From positions 16,296,498 to 16,360,497 of the forward strand of contig JASXTE010000017.1 of assembly GCA_030280995.1 (NCBI GenBank): a DNA stretch of 64,000 nt, in the 5' to 3' direction. The notes beneath the pieces were generated by a model. The model worked only from the letters and a program-made list of their open reading frames with translations, was not told where the DNA came from and made no database searches. The translations under genes and the position numbers were made by a program. Shown here piece after piece: positions 1 to 12,283 of this stretch (its first letter is position 1; every line of letters starts with the position of its first letter). Source of the stretch: Hemileia vastatrix. Lineage: Eukaryota > Basidiomycota > Pucciniomycetes > Pucciniales > Zaghouaniaceae.

Positions 1-1066
1 TAATACTCAAATAAAACTCACAATACTTGGATTTAAATGTGTGCTAGTGGTGGAAAATAGATGAATATAATATAGTTATAGCTTATATAAAGATAATATG
101 AATTTATAAAGGCTTTATTATATATTTAATAATGATAATAATTGTGTTAAAACTTTTATTTGAATTGTAGTAAGTAAGTGATGTCTAATAACCGACAAAA
201 TCCTCTCTTACTTATACCAAAATCCACTGGAGCGCACAGACCTTCAATCCAGATGATGTCACTGCTATCCCCGGAAATTACAGCACTGTGAGGACCCATC
301 ACCTTCCCATTTCGTCCACTTCAAGCAGATTAAACACCCAGACCTCCATTAAGAACCCTCCATCACAATTAATGATAACACAGACCCATACAATAAATAG
401 AAAATCCAGATAAAAGCAGATACCATAAAGAAACAGGTAAAATAACTCATCCAAAGAGAATATAATGAGACCCAAAGAATATAAATGAAACAAATGAAAT
501 TTACAAGCCCCCAATAATATCCCCAAGAATCCATATTAAACCAGCAATGACCTCCCAACCCATAAATCTGTGAATATCCATCCAAGGAAGCAGATTAAGT
601 TGTCCAAACTGAGTGTATGCGCCTGAAATAGATGTTTATGCTTCTGTAGGCCTTGTGAGTCCACTGGATACGTCCATATGACCTAATATAAGCAGAAAAA
701 CAAATTTTATAGGCTTTCAAGAGGCTAAAACCCACTTATATACCTAAATATACATAATATACTGCATATTTCACTGAATATGAGATTTGTGTATACATAT
801 AAGCTTATATATGTCAATAATTACTTAATATCACTTAAGATAAGTATATTATAACTCCATTAACACCTTAATAAGTATTATTAGGCTATGGACAAGCTAT
901 TGAAACTACTATAATTTAAATAATGGAGTAATAATTATATATATATGTAATATAATCATATATATTATTGTTTTAACCTTATTTTTAAGATATAAGCTTA
1001 ATGTACTTAAGGTTATCTTATTTTAAGTATAAGAAATACTCCCTCCTAGGGATATCTAGGCTGACA
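1..1066 (-). mobile_element. LTR of Ty3 family B (left end outside window)
   Basis: This stretch matches, with divergence, the two complete LTRs at 12659-13829 and 20324-21494, starting about 110 bp into them and running to the shared terminus GGCTGACA at 1066. The next bases (AGATA, 1067-1071) resume the gag sequence of element A at the place expected from the related element C. The LTR was therefore inserted into A, and AGATA is the likely right copy of the target duplication. It may be a solo LTR or the end of an element lying to the left. It is more divergent than the two later copies, and an LTR-internal reading frame that is open in those is broken here. Confidence 0.85.
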
Positions 1067-1642
1067 AGATATGTATCCTCCTCTGTTGAAAAACTCATTG
1101 TTTTTCTTATGAAAGTAACAAAAATCCTGAGAGCAATTGATCCAAAGATGGATTATGATATTTGGAGAGATAAAATCTTGTATAAATTACCAAATTCTCT
1201 TAAATATTTAATTGTAGCTAGAACTGAGAATGTGGGGGAACATTCTTCTTTCATTAATATCTGTAATGAGGTACTGCTCAACCATAGATATGAACCAAAG
1301 AATTACCTTGGAAAATCTTATTTTTATCAAAATAAACCCTCTACAAAGCCCCCAGAAAAATCTGGTAAACCCTCTTCCCCAGTTGCACCTAAAAAATATG
1401 CAACAAATACTTGTTATAAATGTAACAAATCATGGCAAAAGGGTCATGTTTGTGAAAAGAAAATTCATCTTGTTGAACAAAATGAAGACACTGATGAAGC
1501 TGAAAGTGATATCAATAATTCTTCTAGTGACTGTGAAAGTAATATCTCCTATGACAATGAATCTGTTAAAAATGTTTTAATGTTGGAACAGGATGTCCTT
1601 TATTTAGATAATATATCTGAAGAATGTTTTATTTATTTATAA
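1067..1642 (+). pseudogene. gag fragment of element A (capsid end and zinc knuckle)
   Basis: The open frame covers the C-terminal half of Gag. It has a retrotransposon capsid-type segment (about 1100-1290) followed by a basic, proline-rich stretch and a knuckle-like motif CYKC...GHVC at about 1408-1455. Spacing is C-x2-C-x7-H-x-C, which is not the standard C-x2-C-x4-H-x4-C. An acidic, serine-rich segment follows and the frame ends at a stop at 1640. The upstream boundary is the family-B LTR insertion, so the apparent start inside that LTR is not genuine. The related gag in element C continues further upstream and includes a long coiled-coil region. Confidence 0.8.
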
Positions 1643-2864
1643 TCAGTGTAAAATGCTGAAATAATTAAAGATATTACTAACAATTCTATAGCTATATCTC
1701 CTTTGAAGGCACCTGTTATCATTAATGGTAAAAATGTTGATGTAGTTCTTGACTCTGGTGTTGGAGGAATTGTACTGTCTGAAAGAGCCTTAGCTTCAGT
1801 AGATAAGGATTATTTGAGTAAATTATTACCTATGACTTCTGAAAAATGGAGAGGGTATGATTCTACCTTGTGTCCTAATGGCAAATACAAAACCTCTGTC
1901 TTCTTCAAATATAATGGTGGTTTTGTCAGAGCTATTTGTGAATTTTTTGCCATGAAAAATGATAATTTAAGCAATTTGTTTATTATGGGTAGTGATATTT
2001 TGACCATGTTTGGTGTGAAATTGGACCCAGATAATCATTGCTTCACCTTGGGATTGAATGGCAAAAGAAAATGTAAAATTTCCTCCCCTATAAAACCTTC
2101 TGGGCATCTTTTAAAGTCTTGTAAATCACTGATCCAGTGTAAAGGAAGACCAACAATTGAAATGGATAATTTATTAAATGCAATAAATACTGCTTCTTTT
2201 GGAGATCAGTTAATTAGTGAACCAAAGGATTCTTCAATTGTCTCAATAACCTCTTTCCCTATGGCTTTTGCCCATGGTTCTCATGTCTTAGGAAGTGTTC
2301 AAGAAGAAATGAAAATTACCATATCCTGTAACTTGGAAGATATTCCTCCTAGTCTTAAGAGAAAACCATATCCTGCTTCTCCAAGAAAAAGAAAGGATAT
2401 TGAATATAATATTGCCACATTATTAAAAATGAATATCATTGAGAAAGTGGATGTCACCCCCAAATATTGTGTCATCTCCCCAGTCTTTATTTCTTATGAA
2501 AAGGATAAGGCTAGATTATGTGGTGATTACAGAGCATTAAACACTTATACTGTTGATGATTTTTATCCTCTACTCAGAAATAATTCAATACATGCTATCT
2601 TGCAAGGTGCAAAATTTATTAGTTGTCTGGATGGTAATAAAGGGTATCATCAAGTGCCACTTAAGAAAAATTCTCAGAATTTTTTGCTTATTGGTACTCA
2701 TATGGGAATATATAAGTATGTTAGAATGCCATTTGGCCCTAAAAATTCTCCTTCAGTTTTCCAAAAAGTCATGGATAACACTTTCCATCAGGAAATAATT
2801 GAAGGATGGCTCATGGTGTATATTGATGATATCATAGTTTTTTCCAAAATTTTTTGATGAACAT
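1643..2864 (+). pseudogene. pol of element A: aspartic protease and reverse transcriptase
   Basis: After two stops (1640, about 1649) the frame reopens. The protease active site reads DSG (1751-1759) where element B has DTG. The RT domain follows, with CGDYRALN near 2518-2541, SCLDGNKGYHQ near 2621-2654 and the catalytic YIDD box at 2819-2830. One extra T in the T-run near 2850 shifts the frame immediately after the palm domain. Element C reads through the same position, so this is a decay mutation. The encoded enzyme would make cDNA from element RNA in cytoplasmic particles. Confidence 0.88.
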
Positions 2865-3735
2865 ATGATTCACTTAAATAGAGTTTTTCAAAAAATGGAT
2901 GAAATCAATATGAACTTGTCCTTGAAAAAGTGTAAATTTGGCTTTCAATCTTTAAAAGTCCTTGGCCATGTTGTGTCAGGCCTACAAATTAGTGTAGACC
3001 ACAACAAAGTTTCTGCAATTCAAAATGTGAAGGCACCAACTTCTGTAAGAGAAATCCAAAATTTTTTGGGTATGTGTGGCTATTATAGACAATATATTAA
3101 AAATTATCAGGTCATATCCTTGCCTCTTACTAAACTAACTAGGAATAATGTTGCATTCATCTGCAATATTGACTGTCAAAAAGTTTTTGATGCATTAATA
3201 TGTTGTTTAACGACAGCCCCTATCTTAGCTTTTCCAGATTTCAACAAACCTTTTTTTCTGTATACAGATGCTAGCTTTGTTGGTCTGGGTGCTGCCCTTC
3301 ACCAGAAACAAATTATTAATGATAAATCCTCAGAGTTTTTAATTTGTTATATTTCAAGAACCTTGAGAAATAGTGAATTGAAATATGGTGCCACTCAATT
3401 AGAGTGCTTAGCAGTTTTTTGGGCTATTGAGAAGCTTCATTACTACCTGGATGACCAAAAGTTTGAATTGGTAACTGACTGTAGTGCTGTGAAGTCCCTC
3501 TTAAACCTGAAAACACCAAATAGACATATGTTTAGGTGGCAGCTTGCTGTTCAAGAGTACAGAGGTAGAATGTCAATTATCCATAGGGCTTGAAATGTTC
3601 ATTCCAATGAAGATATGCTGTCCAGACTGTCTCTGCCAAATAATGACTCCAATCCTGCTTATGTACCTGAAGATGATACTGTTAATATCCATGGTATATT
3701 TATATTTGATATGGAAGAAGAGCCATTACAATTAA
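2865..3735 (+). pseudogene. pol of element A: RT connection and RNase H
   Basis: In the shifted frame the protein continues with the RT thumb/connection (LGHVVSGLQ, FLGMCGYYRQYI) and an RNase H domain with the first acidic residue in LYTDASFVGLGAALHQ, the second in TQLECLAVFWAIEKLHYYL and the third in VTDCSAVKSLL. A stop at 3591-3593 cuts the frame. Downstream, in another frame up to 3748, is the linker to integrase. Compared with element C the residues are well preserved, so the breaks are few and scattered rather than one large lesion. Confidence 0.85.
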
Positions 3736-5077
3736 TTCTGGATTCATAGGATAAAGATTCTGATTTAAATAAATTAGTTACTATCTTAAATGATGCTAAG
3801 AATGCTTCAGTTCAAGAATTGATTAAAACTCTTCCTGAAAAGTATCAAAATGCTTTGATTAAGGGAAAGTTTTCTATTGAAGATGGTTATATATATTGTA
3901 GAAGAAAGCTTACTAATGTAATTGTAATTCATTCTTCTATGAAAGAAACTATCCTCAAACTTTGTCATGATGGCTTATTAGCTAGTCATTTTGATCTTTA
4001 AAAAACATTGATTAGAGTCAAAAACACTGCTTGGTGGGCTAATATGTCTGAAGATACAAAATTATATGTTGAATCTTGTGATTCCTTCAAGAAATCTAAA
4101 AGTTTGACAGGTGAAAAAGCAGGGTTATTAAAATATATTGAAGCACCTGATGCTCCTTGGAAAACAATAAACATAGATTTTGTCACTGGTCTTCCTGTAG
4201 CAGTTAAAGACAGTTATAACTCTTGTTGGGTAATAGTAGATAGATTCACAAAAATGTGCAAATTTATTCCCACCCACAAAGATGTATCCACAAAGGAATT
4301 AGCTTTCATATGGTGGACTTACAAGTTTAATATTAATGTATTTCTTAAAGACATTATCTTTGATAGAGATCCAAAATTTACATCTGGTTTTGGACCTCTT
4401 TGATTGATATTTGTGGCAGTGAGTTAAAGTTGTCTATAGCTCACCATCCTCAGACTGATGGTCTAGCTGAAAGAATGATTCAAACTCTGGAAGATATGAT
4501 TAGAAGGTATTGTGCCTTTGGATTAGATTATAAAGACAATGACAGATCTACTCATGACTGGGTCACTCTATTTCCTGGTCTTGAATTTGCATATAATAGC
4601 ACTGTTCATTCTGTCACTGAGAAAAAGCCTTTTGAGATTTGGTTAGGTTATGTCCCAAACACTCCTGCTCAAATTCTCAAAAATAAATTACCTAAGTTAG
4701 AACTACACCCTGGTGTAAAATCTTTTATGCAAATGCAACAGTTATGCAGAAAACATGCTCAAAGCTGTATTGATAAAGCATTTGAATATGAAAAAAAGAG
4801 ATGGGATAAATCCCATAAAGAATACACATTTAACAAGGGTGATGAAGTGTTGATATCTACTGTCTATTTCAATCTACAAGGTAACAACAAATTAAAAGAT
4901 CCTTTTGTAGGACCATTTGTTGTTAAAAGAATGGTTGGAGATAGTGAAGTAGAAGTTGTATTGTATTCTCCATATTATAGGAAACATACTGTTTTTCCCA
5001 TTTCTTTGCTTAAGCCTTATACTTCCAACAGTGACTTATTTCCCAAAAGAAGGGGAAGACCTAAGAAAAACCCTTAG
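3736..5077 (+). pseudogene. pol of element A: integrase
   Basis: Broken into three open pieces (3819-4001, 4008-4403, 4400-5077). The N-terminal HHCC zinc-binding region is damaged: the pair CDSC of elements B and C reads CDSF here (about 4078-4089), and a stop interrupts it at about 3999. The core catalytic residues are present: D in IDFVTGLP, D in FDRDPKF, and E in DGLAERMIQ. A one-base shift lies near 4400 between the second D and the E. The C-terminal part carries the SH3-like segment (GDEVLISTV...GPFVVKRMVG) and ends at a stop at 5075. Confidence 0.85.
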
Positions 5078-5281
5078 GAAGTCACAGAAACTGTAGAAAT
5101 TGATAAAATTCTCAATGATAGAATTATCACTTCTGAAAGAGGTACTGAATATTTTTTGAGATATAAGAACAAATCATCTGAACATGACGCATGGATACCT
5201 GGAAAAGAGATTTAAAATCTTCCTACTCTGTTAAAAAAGTAAAAAAAGAAAAAATCTTAGGATTTTTTTATTGTTTTTTTT
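5078..5281 (+). pseudogene. chromodomain tail of element A integrase
   Basis: The frame continues past the stop at 5075 into a chromodomain-like module: EIDKILNDRI, then EYFLRYKNKSSEHDAWIPG, at about 5093-5213, followed by further stops. Chromodomains at the integrase C-terminus define the chromovirus clade of Ty3/gypsy elements and are known to direct insertion toward particular chromatin. The same module is present in B and C. Confidence 0.75.
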
Positions 5282-5293
5282 AGAGTGAGGGAG
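5282..5293 (+). promoter_or_regulatory. Polypurine tract of element A
   Basis: AGAGTGAGGGAG lies directly before the 3' LTR start TGTCAGCC. The identical 12-mer abuts the 3' LTR of element C (29068-29079, minus strand) and a close variant abuts that of B. It is the usual primer for plus-strand DNA synthesis. Confidence 0.8.
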
Positions 5294-6571
5294 TGTCAGC
5301 CAGGCTATACCAGCAGCCCAGTAAAGTTTATGTCAAATTACTGGAACTAAAAGAGGACATAGAAATATGCTTATGATGTATATAAATTAATCTTATATTG
5401 CATAATGAAATGATATAATTATTTTATTAAATATATATAATAAGTATTATATTAATTTTATTATTATATAAATTATTTATACATTTAAATTAAGAATGAT
5501 ATATATTCTATAAATTATGGCACATTTTTATGTATTTAATAAATAAAAATTAATGATTAATAAATTACAAAAATAAATTATAAATTATAAATGAAAATTA
5601 AACTTATAATTTAATTAAATTAATTAATTAATATTTTATATTAAATAAGTCCATACATATCTTATTAAACAATAGTATTGGGCGCTTTTTTGACCCTTAA
5701 TTGTGTCATTAAAATTATTAAATAAGTTATAACACTTATTTAATAAAATGGTATTAAAATTCTCACTTTAAATTAGAGATAGCATTAAACTAATTATTTG
5801 TTTCAATTAAACTAGTTATTGAATTAATTACATAGTTAAAACAATTAATTAAAATTGCTTTATACTGGATTGAATTAATTACATGGATTTTTGCATGAAA
5901 ATAATTCTATTTGTTTTAATTAAACTCTTTACATCTCACTCTAATATCTGTTTTGGGTTATTTTACTCACTGTTCTTATGTTTCAGACTTACTTAGTTAC
6001 TAATTATTTTAACTAATTTTTTTGGGAACTTATTGTTGGAAAATTGGTTACTTACTCACAGCTTTAGTTTATTGTTTCATGTTTTTCTCTCAATCTCTAT
6101 GTTTTAATTCTATTCTTTTATATTCTTGTTTCATTTTATTAATATTTTTAAGTACTCAGTTATGGCGCTTCAGAGGCTCCTTTTCCTATAAAAGGCTTTG
6201 GATAACCCCCTGTAGCTGCATCACTTATTATACACTCAACTGAAATACAATTTTAAATATATTACGTTTATTTTATTTTTTATTAGCAATATAAGTCTAA
6301 ATTTAAAAGTAAATAAATTATCTAAGGTTGCTATAAGTCTATTAATAATTATAATTGTGAACTGCGCACTGCTTTATAGCTTACAAGATTTAAATATTAT
6401 AAATTGAACCTCACTGTTGTGTCATTGCTCAAATATCATTGTAGCATTTCTTTATTTTTCTCTCTTACTTTTTTTAGCTATCAATTATTATAAAAATCTA
6501 TTTTATCATTTTCCTTTATTTCCTTTTAGTTTCTTCTCCCTTTAATCCTTCTTCTAGATGACCGGCCGATA
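5294..6571 (+). repeat. 3' LTR of element A
   Basis: It begins TGTCAGCCAGGCTATACC and ends at 6571. It aligns along its length with the LTRs of element C in opposite orientation. The C LTR ends ..TGACA while this copy ends ..CGATA, so the terminal TG..CA rule is broken by one C-to-T change. It contains a TATA-like CCTATAAAAGG (6186-6196), which has a counterpart in the C LTRs and is a candidate U3 promoter element. Confidence 0.85.
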
Positions 6572-7496
6572 CTACCATGGATAGCCCCAGTTTTTCTCTA
6601 TATTTTATGTCTTGATGACATTTTTCAGATTTTAAGTATTAAGGGGATAATTTCTCATATTTCATTTAAAAAGCTAGCTGTTTTATTTTGTTTTTTGTAT
6701 TTTACAGGCTAACCATAAGTCTTAGGTTTAAGTGCTTAGTACCATTTGAATGAGATAATTTTTTTCTACATTTTATGTCTCAATGTTGTTATAGCCTAAT
6801 TATGTGTTTTAAAGGTTTTAGTAGTTGTAGTAGATTTTTCTAAGTATTTTGGGTATTTTTGGAGGTTTTTGGTGGTTTTCTGGCTTCAGGGTGGTCCAGC
6901 CGCCTCAGTGTTAGAAGGCTGGGAAGAATTTCTATAGGGGTTTTATGCAATTTGGCATGCAAGAATGTCAAATTTGTTGGTGTGCCTGGGCTTTTGGACA
7001 GTGGTCTGGGTGTACATAGTCAATAAGACAGTTTGGGGCAACTTTAATTATCATGAAACCATCCAAAGGTGATATCATTGTTCCTCACTCAGTTTTCACG
7101 GTTTTTTGGCCACAATTGGCTGTGTTTGTTGCAAGGTTAGTTCTACATTTAATTTAACTTGGCAACTGGTTTCTCTGGTATAGTCTTGCAAGCTATATCA
7201 AGTATTGTTGCTGTCTCTGGTGTGGATTTGCAACCTATATCAAGTATCATTGCTTTCTCTGGTGTGGACATTGGTCTACATATCAGTTCTTTGGCTTGGT
7301 AGTCTGTCTGGAGACTACTTTCTTCACTGATCAGGCATTCAAGTGTGTTTGAAAAGGGGCTTTAGCAAACAGGAACCAATTTACTGTAGCAGGTAAATCT
7401 CACTTTATATTTTTAAAGGGAAAGAAGATTTTCTCTCTGGGGTTTCTCCAACTCCCTTGGTCAAGGCCTATAGCTAATACTATAGGATTGTCTACA
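6572..7496 (+). repeat. LTR of Ty3-like family F, right part
   Basis: It matches the LTRs at 41219-42309 and 55317-56418 from about 135 bp inside them to their shared end TGTCTACA. The missing left part lies beyond element A. The GC-rich box present in the other two LTRs near the GGTCCAGCCGCCTCA motif is largely deleted here. Element A is nested in it. The LTR in turn abuts a copia-like LTR piece starting at 7497, whose sequence matches the middle of a longer copia LTR, so this F LTR was probably inserted into that one. Confidence 0.85.
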
Positions 7497-8059
7497 CTGG
7501 AATGCTCTGGCTAGGGAAATTAGGAAAAATGACATACTATGAATATAAAGCCTGTATACTTGAAATTAGAGTATCATCAGAACATCATACAACTTAACCA
7601 TTAACCACAATAACTACCATGTAAATTTTACATAATATTTTAAAAATTGTGATAATCTTATAAATATATCACTTTTTCATAATATTTTATAAATTTATAA
7701 CAAGACTCATAAATATATACTTGTAGGGTACCATTGTAAAGGTCTAAAATTCAGGGACTCAAATATTACATCTGTTTACTAAAAATAAAAAGATAATTAA
7801 AAACACATTATGCAATCATCTATATAGATTTTCTTAGTACAACTTCACTGTTGTATTTCTTTTCCTTATTATAAAGAATATTGATTCCACATCTCAAATC
7901 TGTTAAAAAAATTTTCAAAAAGACATTTTATATCTAGTAGATGCTATAGTTTAAATTTTTGGGAACTCTTATTTAACTTAAAGGGACAGGATTTTCTTTG
8001 GTTTATCCAACTCCCTTGGATTCTGCTTACTGCAAGGCAACTTTAGGAGTCTTTCTACA
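7497..8059 (+). repeat. Copia-like LTR piece, inverted relative to the one at 9951-10528
   Basis: Read on the plus strand it matches the reverse complement of 9951-10528 over its whole length, including TATAAAGCCTGTA, AAAGGGACAGG, GGTTTATCCAA and the end TTTCTACA. It is about 562 bp against 578 bp for the other arm. Two LTRs of one element should be in the same orientation; these face each other. The left edge coincides with the end of a family-F LTR, so the arm is truncated by that insertion. Confidence 0.75.
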
Positions 8060-8062
8060 GTG

Positions 8063-9166
8063 TTACCTGTCCATTTGTCCCTTCTTCAAAGCCAATGATG
8101 AAACTGAATCAGGATTGGTTTCCAGATCAAAAGGAGTGGAGGATGTGGAATTGGAGGAGTTGACAAAAGAATTTTGAAGAACATTCATCATTTCATCAAA
8201 AGAAGGTTGTGAGATTTCTTTTTGTAATTCAAAATGGAAATTTGCCTTGGTGGAAAGATAATTGACTTATGATGATAGTAGAAGCTGGGAGAAAACTGCT
8301 GCCATTTTGTTGAAACCAAAAATAAAACCTGAGTATTTAACTGGTCCTAAAAGTGAATTAACTTTTTTTCCATGGTTCATGACATTTGTGAAAGGAAATG
8401 TTTTCAGTTTTAGAAGCTCATTAAAAATAGCCATGTGAGTAGTGTGAGATGCTTTGTCAAACTTGGAACTGAGGATAGAAAAACCTTTATAGTATGTGAT
8501 GCTAAAACTGATAAAAGCCTGAATTTTCTCATCAATGGTGTTTTAAATTGCATTCCAGCTCATTTTGTCTTCAAATTTTGTTATAAAATCTTGTATTGCA
8601 GTAGCATCTGATATATACTTAGTTGAATGTACATGGTGTGTTAAGAAATGTTGATGTTTTATACCCAAGGTTTCCAGTTAGAACCATCTGCTTTCAATTT
8701 AGAAATCTTATTTTTTCTCTGTATTATCTTGTCAATAACATCTGCATAATCCTTTATTTGTAAGTATTGATAGGGGCTTGTTCATTTTATTAATGAAAAG
8801 AATCACTTCTGAGTGACAATACAGAACCAGGGCTTTGCACAGGTCTGGTTCCCCCATGACTTGATGTTGAATCACACATACAATGGTGTCTTTTAATTGA
8901 TGAGAATGTGAACCATCATTGTGTTTTGATTCCATTGGAAGCCAGTTCCTACTCATGTATTGAGTAGTAAAGTGGAGAGGTTGGTCACAAGATTGAGGCA
9001 AGGCTCCTTTTGTTTCTTGTGGAGGAAAGGTGTAAGAGGGTTTAGTGGGAGAGGGAGATAGAGGTGGTACAGGTGGATCCTTGGCTGATGTTCCAGGAAT
9101 ATTTGTGGGTGGGGTAAGAATTAGTTGGAAATCCCTGCTTTTACTTCCACTATAGGATTTTGGCAA
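8063..9166 (-). pseudogene. Ty1/copia-type gag, frameshifted
   Basis: The first 144 codons (9166 down to 8732) encode a proline/serine/threonine-rich N-terminus. The next segment, in other frames with two or more stops, carries the copia-type Gag signature: SKLKADGSNWKPWV near 8680-8720, then a helical region with KMSWNAI and IQAFISFSI. The end (LALKKGQMDR, stop at 8063-8065) lies only a few bases from the inverted LTR arm at 8059. No protease, integrase or RT follows. The family call rests on the GSNW...W pattern known for UBN2/copia Gag proteins; a database comparison was not possible. Confidence 0.6.
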
Positions 9167-9950
9167 GGAAGGTGTACCTGAGAATTAGCCCAATTGTTGC
9201 CTTGTGCAGGTATTCAAACTTGTAGGGGGATTAAGATTCTGTAACTCTTATCTAAGGGGGGTTTATATCTTGCAAGCTAAGAAAGGACATTATATAAAAG
9301 GATTTGGTGTATTGTGGGAAAACAGCATGTATTAAATGTTTAATAGAGCAATGTAATGGTGAAAGACTCTCTACAACAGGTGTTAGAGATTTTTAATGTG
9401 AGGAAAGAATGGGGCACACAATAATATTTCCAAGAAAAAACAAGATTTATTAACTACTAGTTACAAATTAGGGACATCCCATAACCTATGATTGCAGTGT
9501 CAGCACTTTGTCCTGATTGAACCAGTAATATTTCATAACTCGATTATGGTAGCAGTGTCAGTGCTTTTTCTGGAGGGAACCAGAGTTAGATGTGTCAGCT
9601 GCACCAGACTATATACATGTTATTCACTTAAAAATAACTAAGCTATTACTATACTAAACATAGCAGGAGAGAAGAAGGCAATAATGGTAAAAGAGAGGGT
9701 AATGTTATAGTTTGGGTGGAGAGGGGAGGAGGAGCAGTGCTATTTGAGCCATGCATTTTAATAGGTAGGAAAGAGGAAAATTTCATAAAGGGATAATTAG
9801 GGGAAAGTGCTCTGGTATTCTCCTCATTGGAAAACTTATTTATTAATACAGTTACTTCTTAGTCTCCTATAGTTGTAACCCTCACTGTTGGAAGCCCCAA
9901 CATAGTCATTCTAGTTAGTCTCACTGCTGTATCATCATATTCAGTCCCAT
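9167..9950 (-). other. Leader between copia-like LTR and gag, with a short direct repeat
   Basis: No convincing reading frame. On the minus strand it separates the LTR end at 9951 from the gag start at 9166, so it is the expected place for a primer binding site and 5' leader. Two diverged copies of a roughly 55-bp unit containing GCAGTGTCAG and GAACCAG lie at about 9480-9590. Confidence 0.4.
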
Positions 9951-10528
9951 TGTAGAAAGACTCTTACAGTTGCCTTGCTGTAAGAAGAATCCAAGAGATT
10001 TGGATAAACCAAAGTAAACCCTGTCCCTTTAATTAAATAAAGAGTTTACAATTAGCTAAGCTATAACCTCTACTTGATAAGAAATGACCAATAAAATATT
10101 TTTATTAAAAGTTTTGATATGTTGAATCAGTGTTCTTTATAATGGGGTTGAGAAACACAACAGTGAAGCTGTATTCAGAAAAAAAATTTAAATGATTGAA
10201 AAATGTATTTTAATGAAACTTTTATTTTTATAAGATTTAGTTGTTAAAATAAGATCGCTGATGAAGAGACCTTTATAATGGTACTCTATAAGTTATTATT
10301 TTTGATGATGAGTGAAATTAATAAATTGTTATGTAAAATTGTTATATTTATAAGGGTATCACAATTTTATAATTTGTTATAAAAATAATAAATGATTGTT
10401 TTAATAAGTGTTGTTATGGTTTGTTGTTAAGTTGTCTATTTGTTCTATGATGTTGTCTAATTTCAAGTCTACAGGCTTTATATACATTGTATGTCATGTG
10501 CCCTTTTTTCCCTAACTGGAGCAGTCCA
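9951..10528 (-). repeat. Copia-like LTR, region matched by the inverted arm
   Basis: Read on the minus strand this is the LTR preceding the gag at 9166. It ends TTTCTACA at 9951. Only the part shared with 7497-8059 can be delimited. The LTR may continue rightward beyond 10528, because the left arm is cut there by a family-F LTR. Confidence 0.65.
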
Positions 10529-11575
10529 GAGCTTGTCTGGAGATCACCAGAGTCCGTACTGAGCTTGTCTGGAGCATTCAGGAGCTTGTACCAACTTCCA
10601 GACTCAATTATAACCTTTAAAATACCAATAAAAAATCTAGAAAAATTATAGATGATAGAGCTGATTTTTTTTAATAATACATTCTAATTTTTGTAACCTG
10701 CACAGCCCTATTCACCTAGAAAAAATTATTAAAGTTAAATAAATTACAAAAAATCAAAAATAACCAAAATTACTTTATAAAATTATTCAAAATTATAGAA
10801 AAATAGTAAAAATTCCACAAAAATTTCCAAAGGTTCTTGAGACTCCTGAATTCAATTTCCATGCACTTTTAAACCCATACTTTCATTCCCTGTCCGGTAA
10901 TTATTTGCTGAACCTTGAACTGTAAAATTTACCCTTTTTAACCACTTTTAATACTCAATTTCTTTAATATATACATTTTAAAATAAAATTGGCCTTTCCA
11001 ATCTCAGTAATCCTCCCCCAAAAACTCTTTTATAATAGACTTGAGTGTCCTACTAAACTTTAGACTACTACACCCTGTTTGACTAGTCTTAGCATTAGTA
11101 GTAGTCCACCCACTTAGGTCTTAACATACAAGTCACTTTATCTTCTTGACTTACTTGAGATCTCACACCATCAAGCTGTGCTGCTGTGGTATAATATTTA
11201 CATCTATTTGTGACATTCTTTCTTGAATTTATTTGAAATTCACCCTTATTTTCTTGAAGTCTACTACTTTATCTTTGTGTCTGGCTCTAAAGAACTTGTT
11301 TACTGTTGATTTATCATTTTAATTTAAATTTGGCTATCTGGAATCTCTTCTAGGTTAAAAATCTGGGGGAGGCTTTGTTACTTTTTTTACAAATTGAGAA
11401 TTTGAAAAAAGTTAGAAAAAAGCAATTCTTTGTATGTTGGACTAATAAATTTGAAAGGAATATAAAATCTACATGCTTAAATGGATGCATTTTAGATTAA
11501 AAACTTGAATTCAAAATGTACCAGATTTTCATGGTACTTAATTAAATTCTGTTAAAAAAACATGACTGAGTTATG
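10529..11575. other. Unassigned AT-rich stretch
   Basis: No gene is visible. GAGCTTGTCTGGAG occurs twice (about 10529 and 10560). The stretch may contain the remainder of the copia-like LTR and the truncated left part of the Harbinger remnant that follows. Confidence 0.3.
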
Positions 11576-11579
11576 AAAA

Positions 11580-12283
11580 TTTATGTACATAAAACATATC
11601 TAGTGAACAAGAGAGGCAGCACTCTTTAAGACAGAAAAATGTTCTACCCCTTGTTTTGGTCAAAGTGGTTTTTCCACCTTGAGCAGGTCTCTGACTCAGT
11701 GGAATAGTTGTACCATCAAAAAAACCAATACATCCTATGAGACCCTCTACTTGAATAAACTGAGATTATTCAAGTTGCTCTTCTTTGTTTGGCCAAGAAA
11801 GAGATTGGGAACATAAGGAAAGAACAGAAGTGATTCTTGATTTTTTATAGCTATTAATTGAACCATACCCTAAATTGAAGTCATTTTCCAAACATTTCAA
11901 GACAGCTCCATTACCATTGGAACACAAACAACATAGTGTGACAGACAATGTAGTTGAAGGATCATGTGGTTGTTTTTGAGAATTTTTGTGAAGCATGGGT
12001 TGATCCCGAATAAGTTCAACAAATTTATAGAAAAACTCCTGGGAAGTCCTGAATTACTGTCTAAAATTAGACAAAAGTAGGTTAAGAAGTGTCTGGATGG
12101 TTTACTTGGGGTTATGAAGTACTAGAGGCTTTATGTGACGAAGGTAATTCTTCCTAGCCATTTTTAATAAAAAAAATCTTCAAGTTCACAATCAGAATCA
12201 GAATCAGAATCCACGAGGAGATCAAGAGCTGTGAAACTTATTGCTTGATTTAGTTTATCACAATTTGAGAGCAAGGAAGGCAT
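11580..12283 (-). pseudogene. Harbinger-type transposase, N-terminal part and start of DDE domain
   Basis: The start at 12283 matches the transposase start in element H (MPSSLS). An acidic Asp/Ser run follows, then a helical region with GNGAVLKCLENDFNLGYGS (11888-11950 region) that corresponds to the N-terminal domain of fungal Harbinger transposases. LSWPNKEEQLE ends in a stop. After it the frame continues with IGCIGFFDGTTIPL, where the Asp at 11715-11717 corresponds to the first catalytic Asp of the DDE nuclease. Later sequence is not recognisable. Several stops and at least one shift make it non-functional. Confidence 0.7.

Larger units (their letters stand above)
1067..6571 (+). mobile_element. 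Ty3/gypsy chromovirus A, 5'-truncated, decayed
   Basis: Order on the plus strand: Gag end, aspartic protease, reverse transcriptase, RNase H, integrase, chromodomain, polypurine tract, then a 1278-bp 3' LTR. The 5' part of gag, the leader and the 5' LTR lie left of the window beyond the family-B LTR. The coding part has several stops and frameshifts, so it cannot move by itself. The closest relative in the window is element C, which has the same LTR type and closely similar protein. A sits inside an LTR of family F: sequence after 6571 resumes at the position about 135 bp into the LTR at 41219. CTACC (6572-6576) is the likely target duplication; the left copy is not visible. Confidence 0.9.

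Noticed and set aside
6022..6243. 73-codon frame in LTR A
   Set aside because: Lies within LTR sequence and is not preserved in the LTRs of C.
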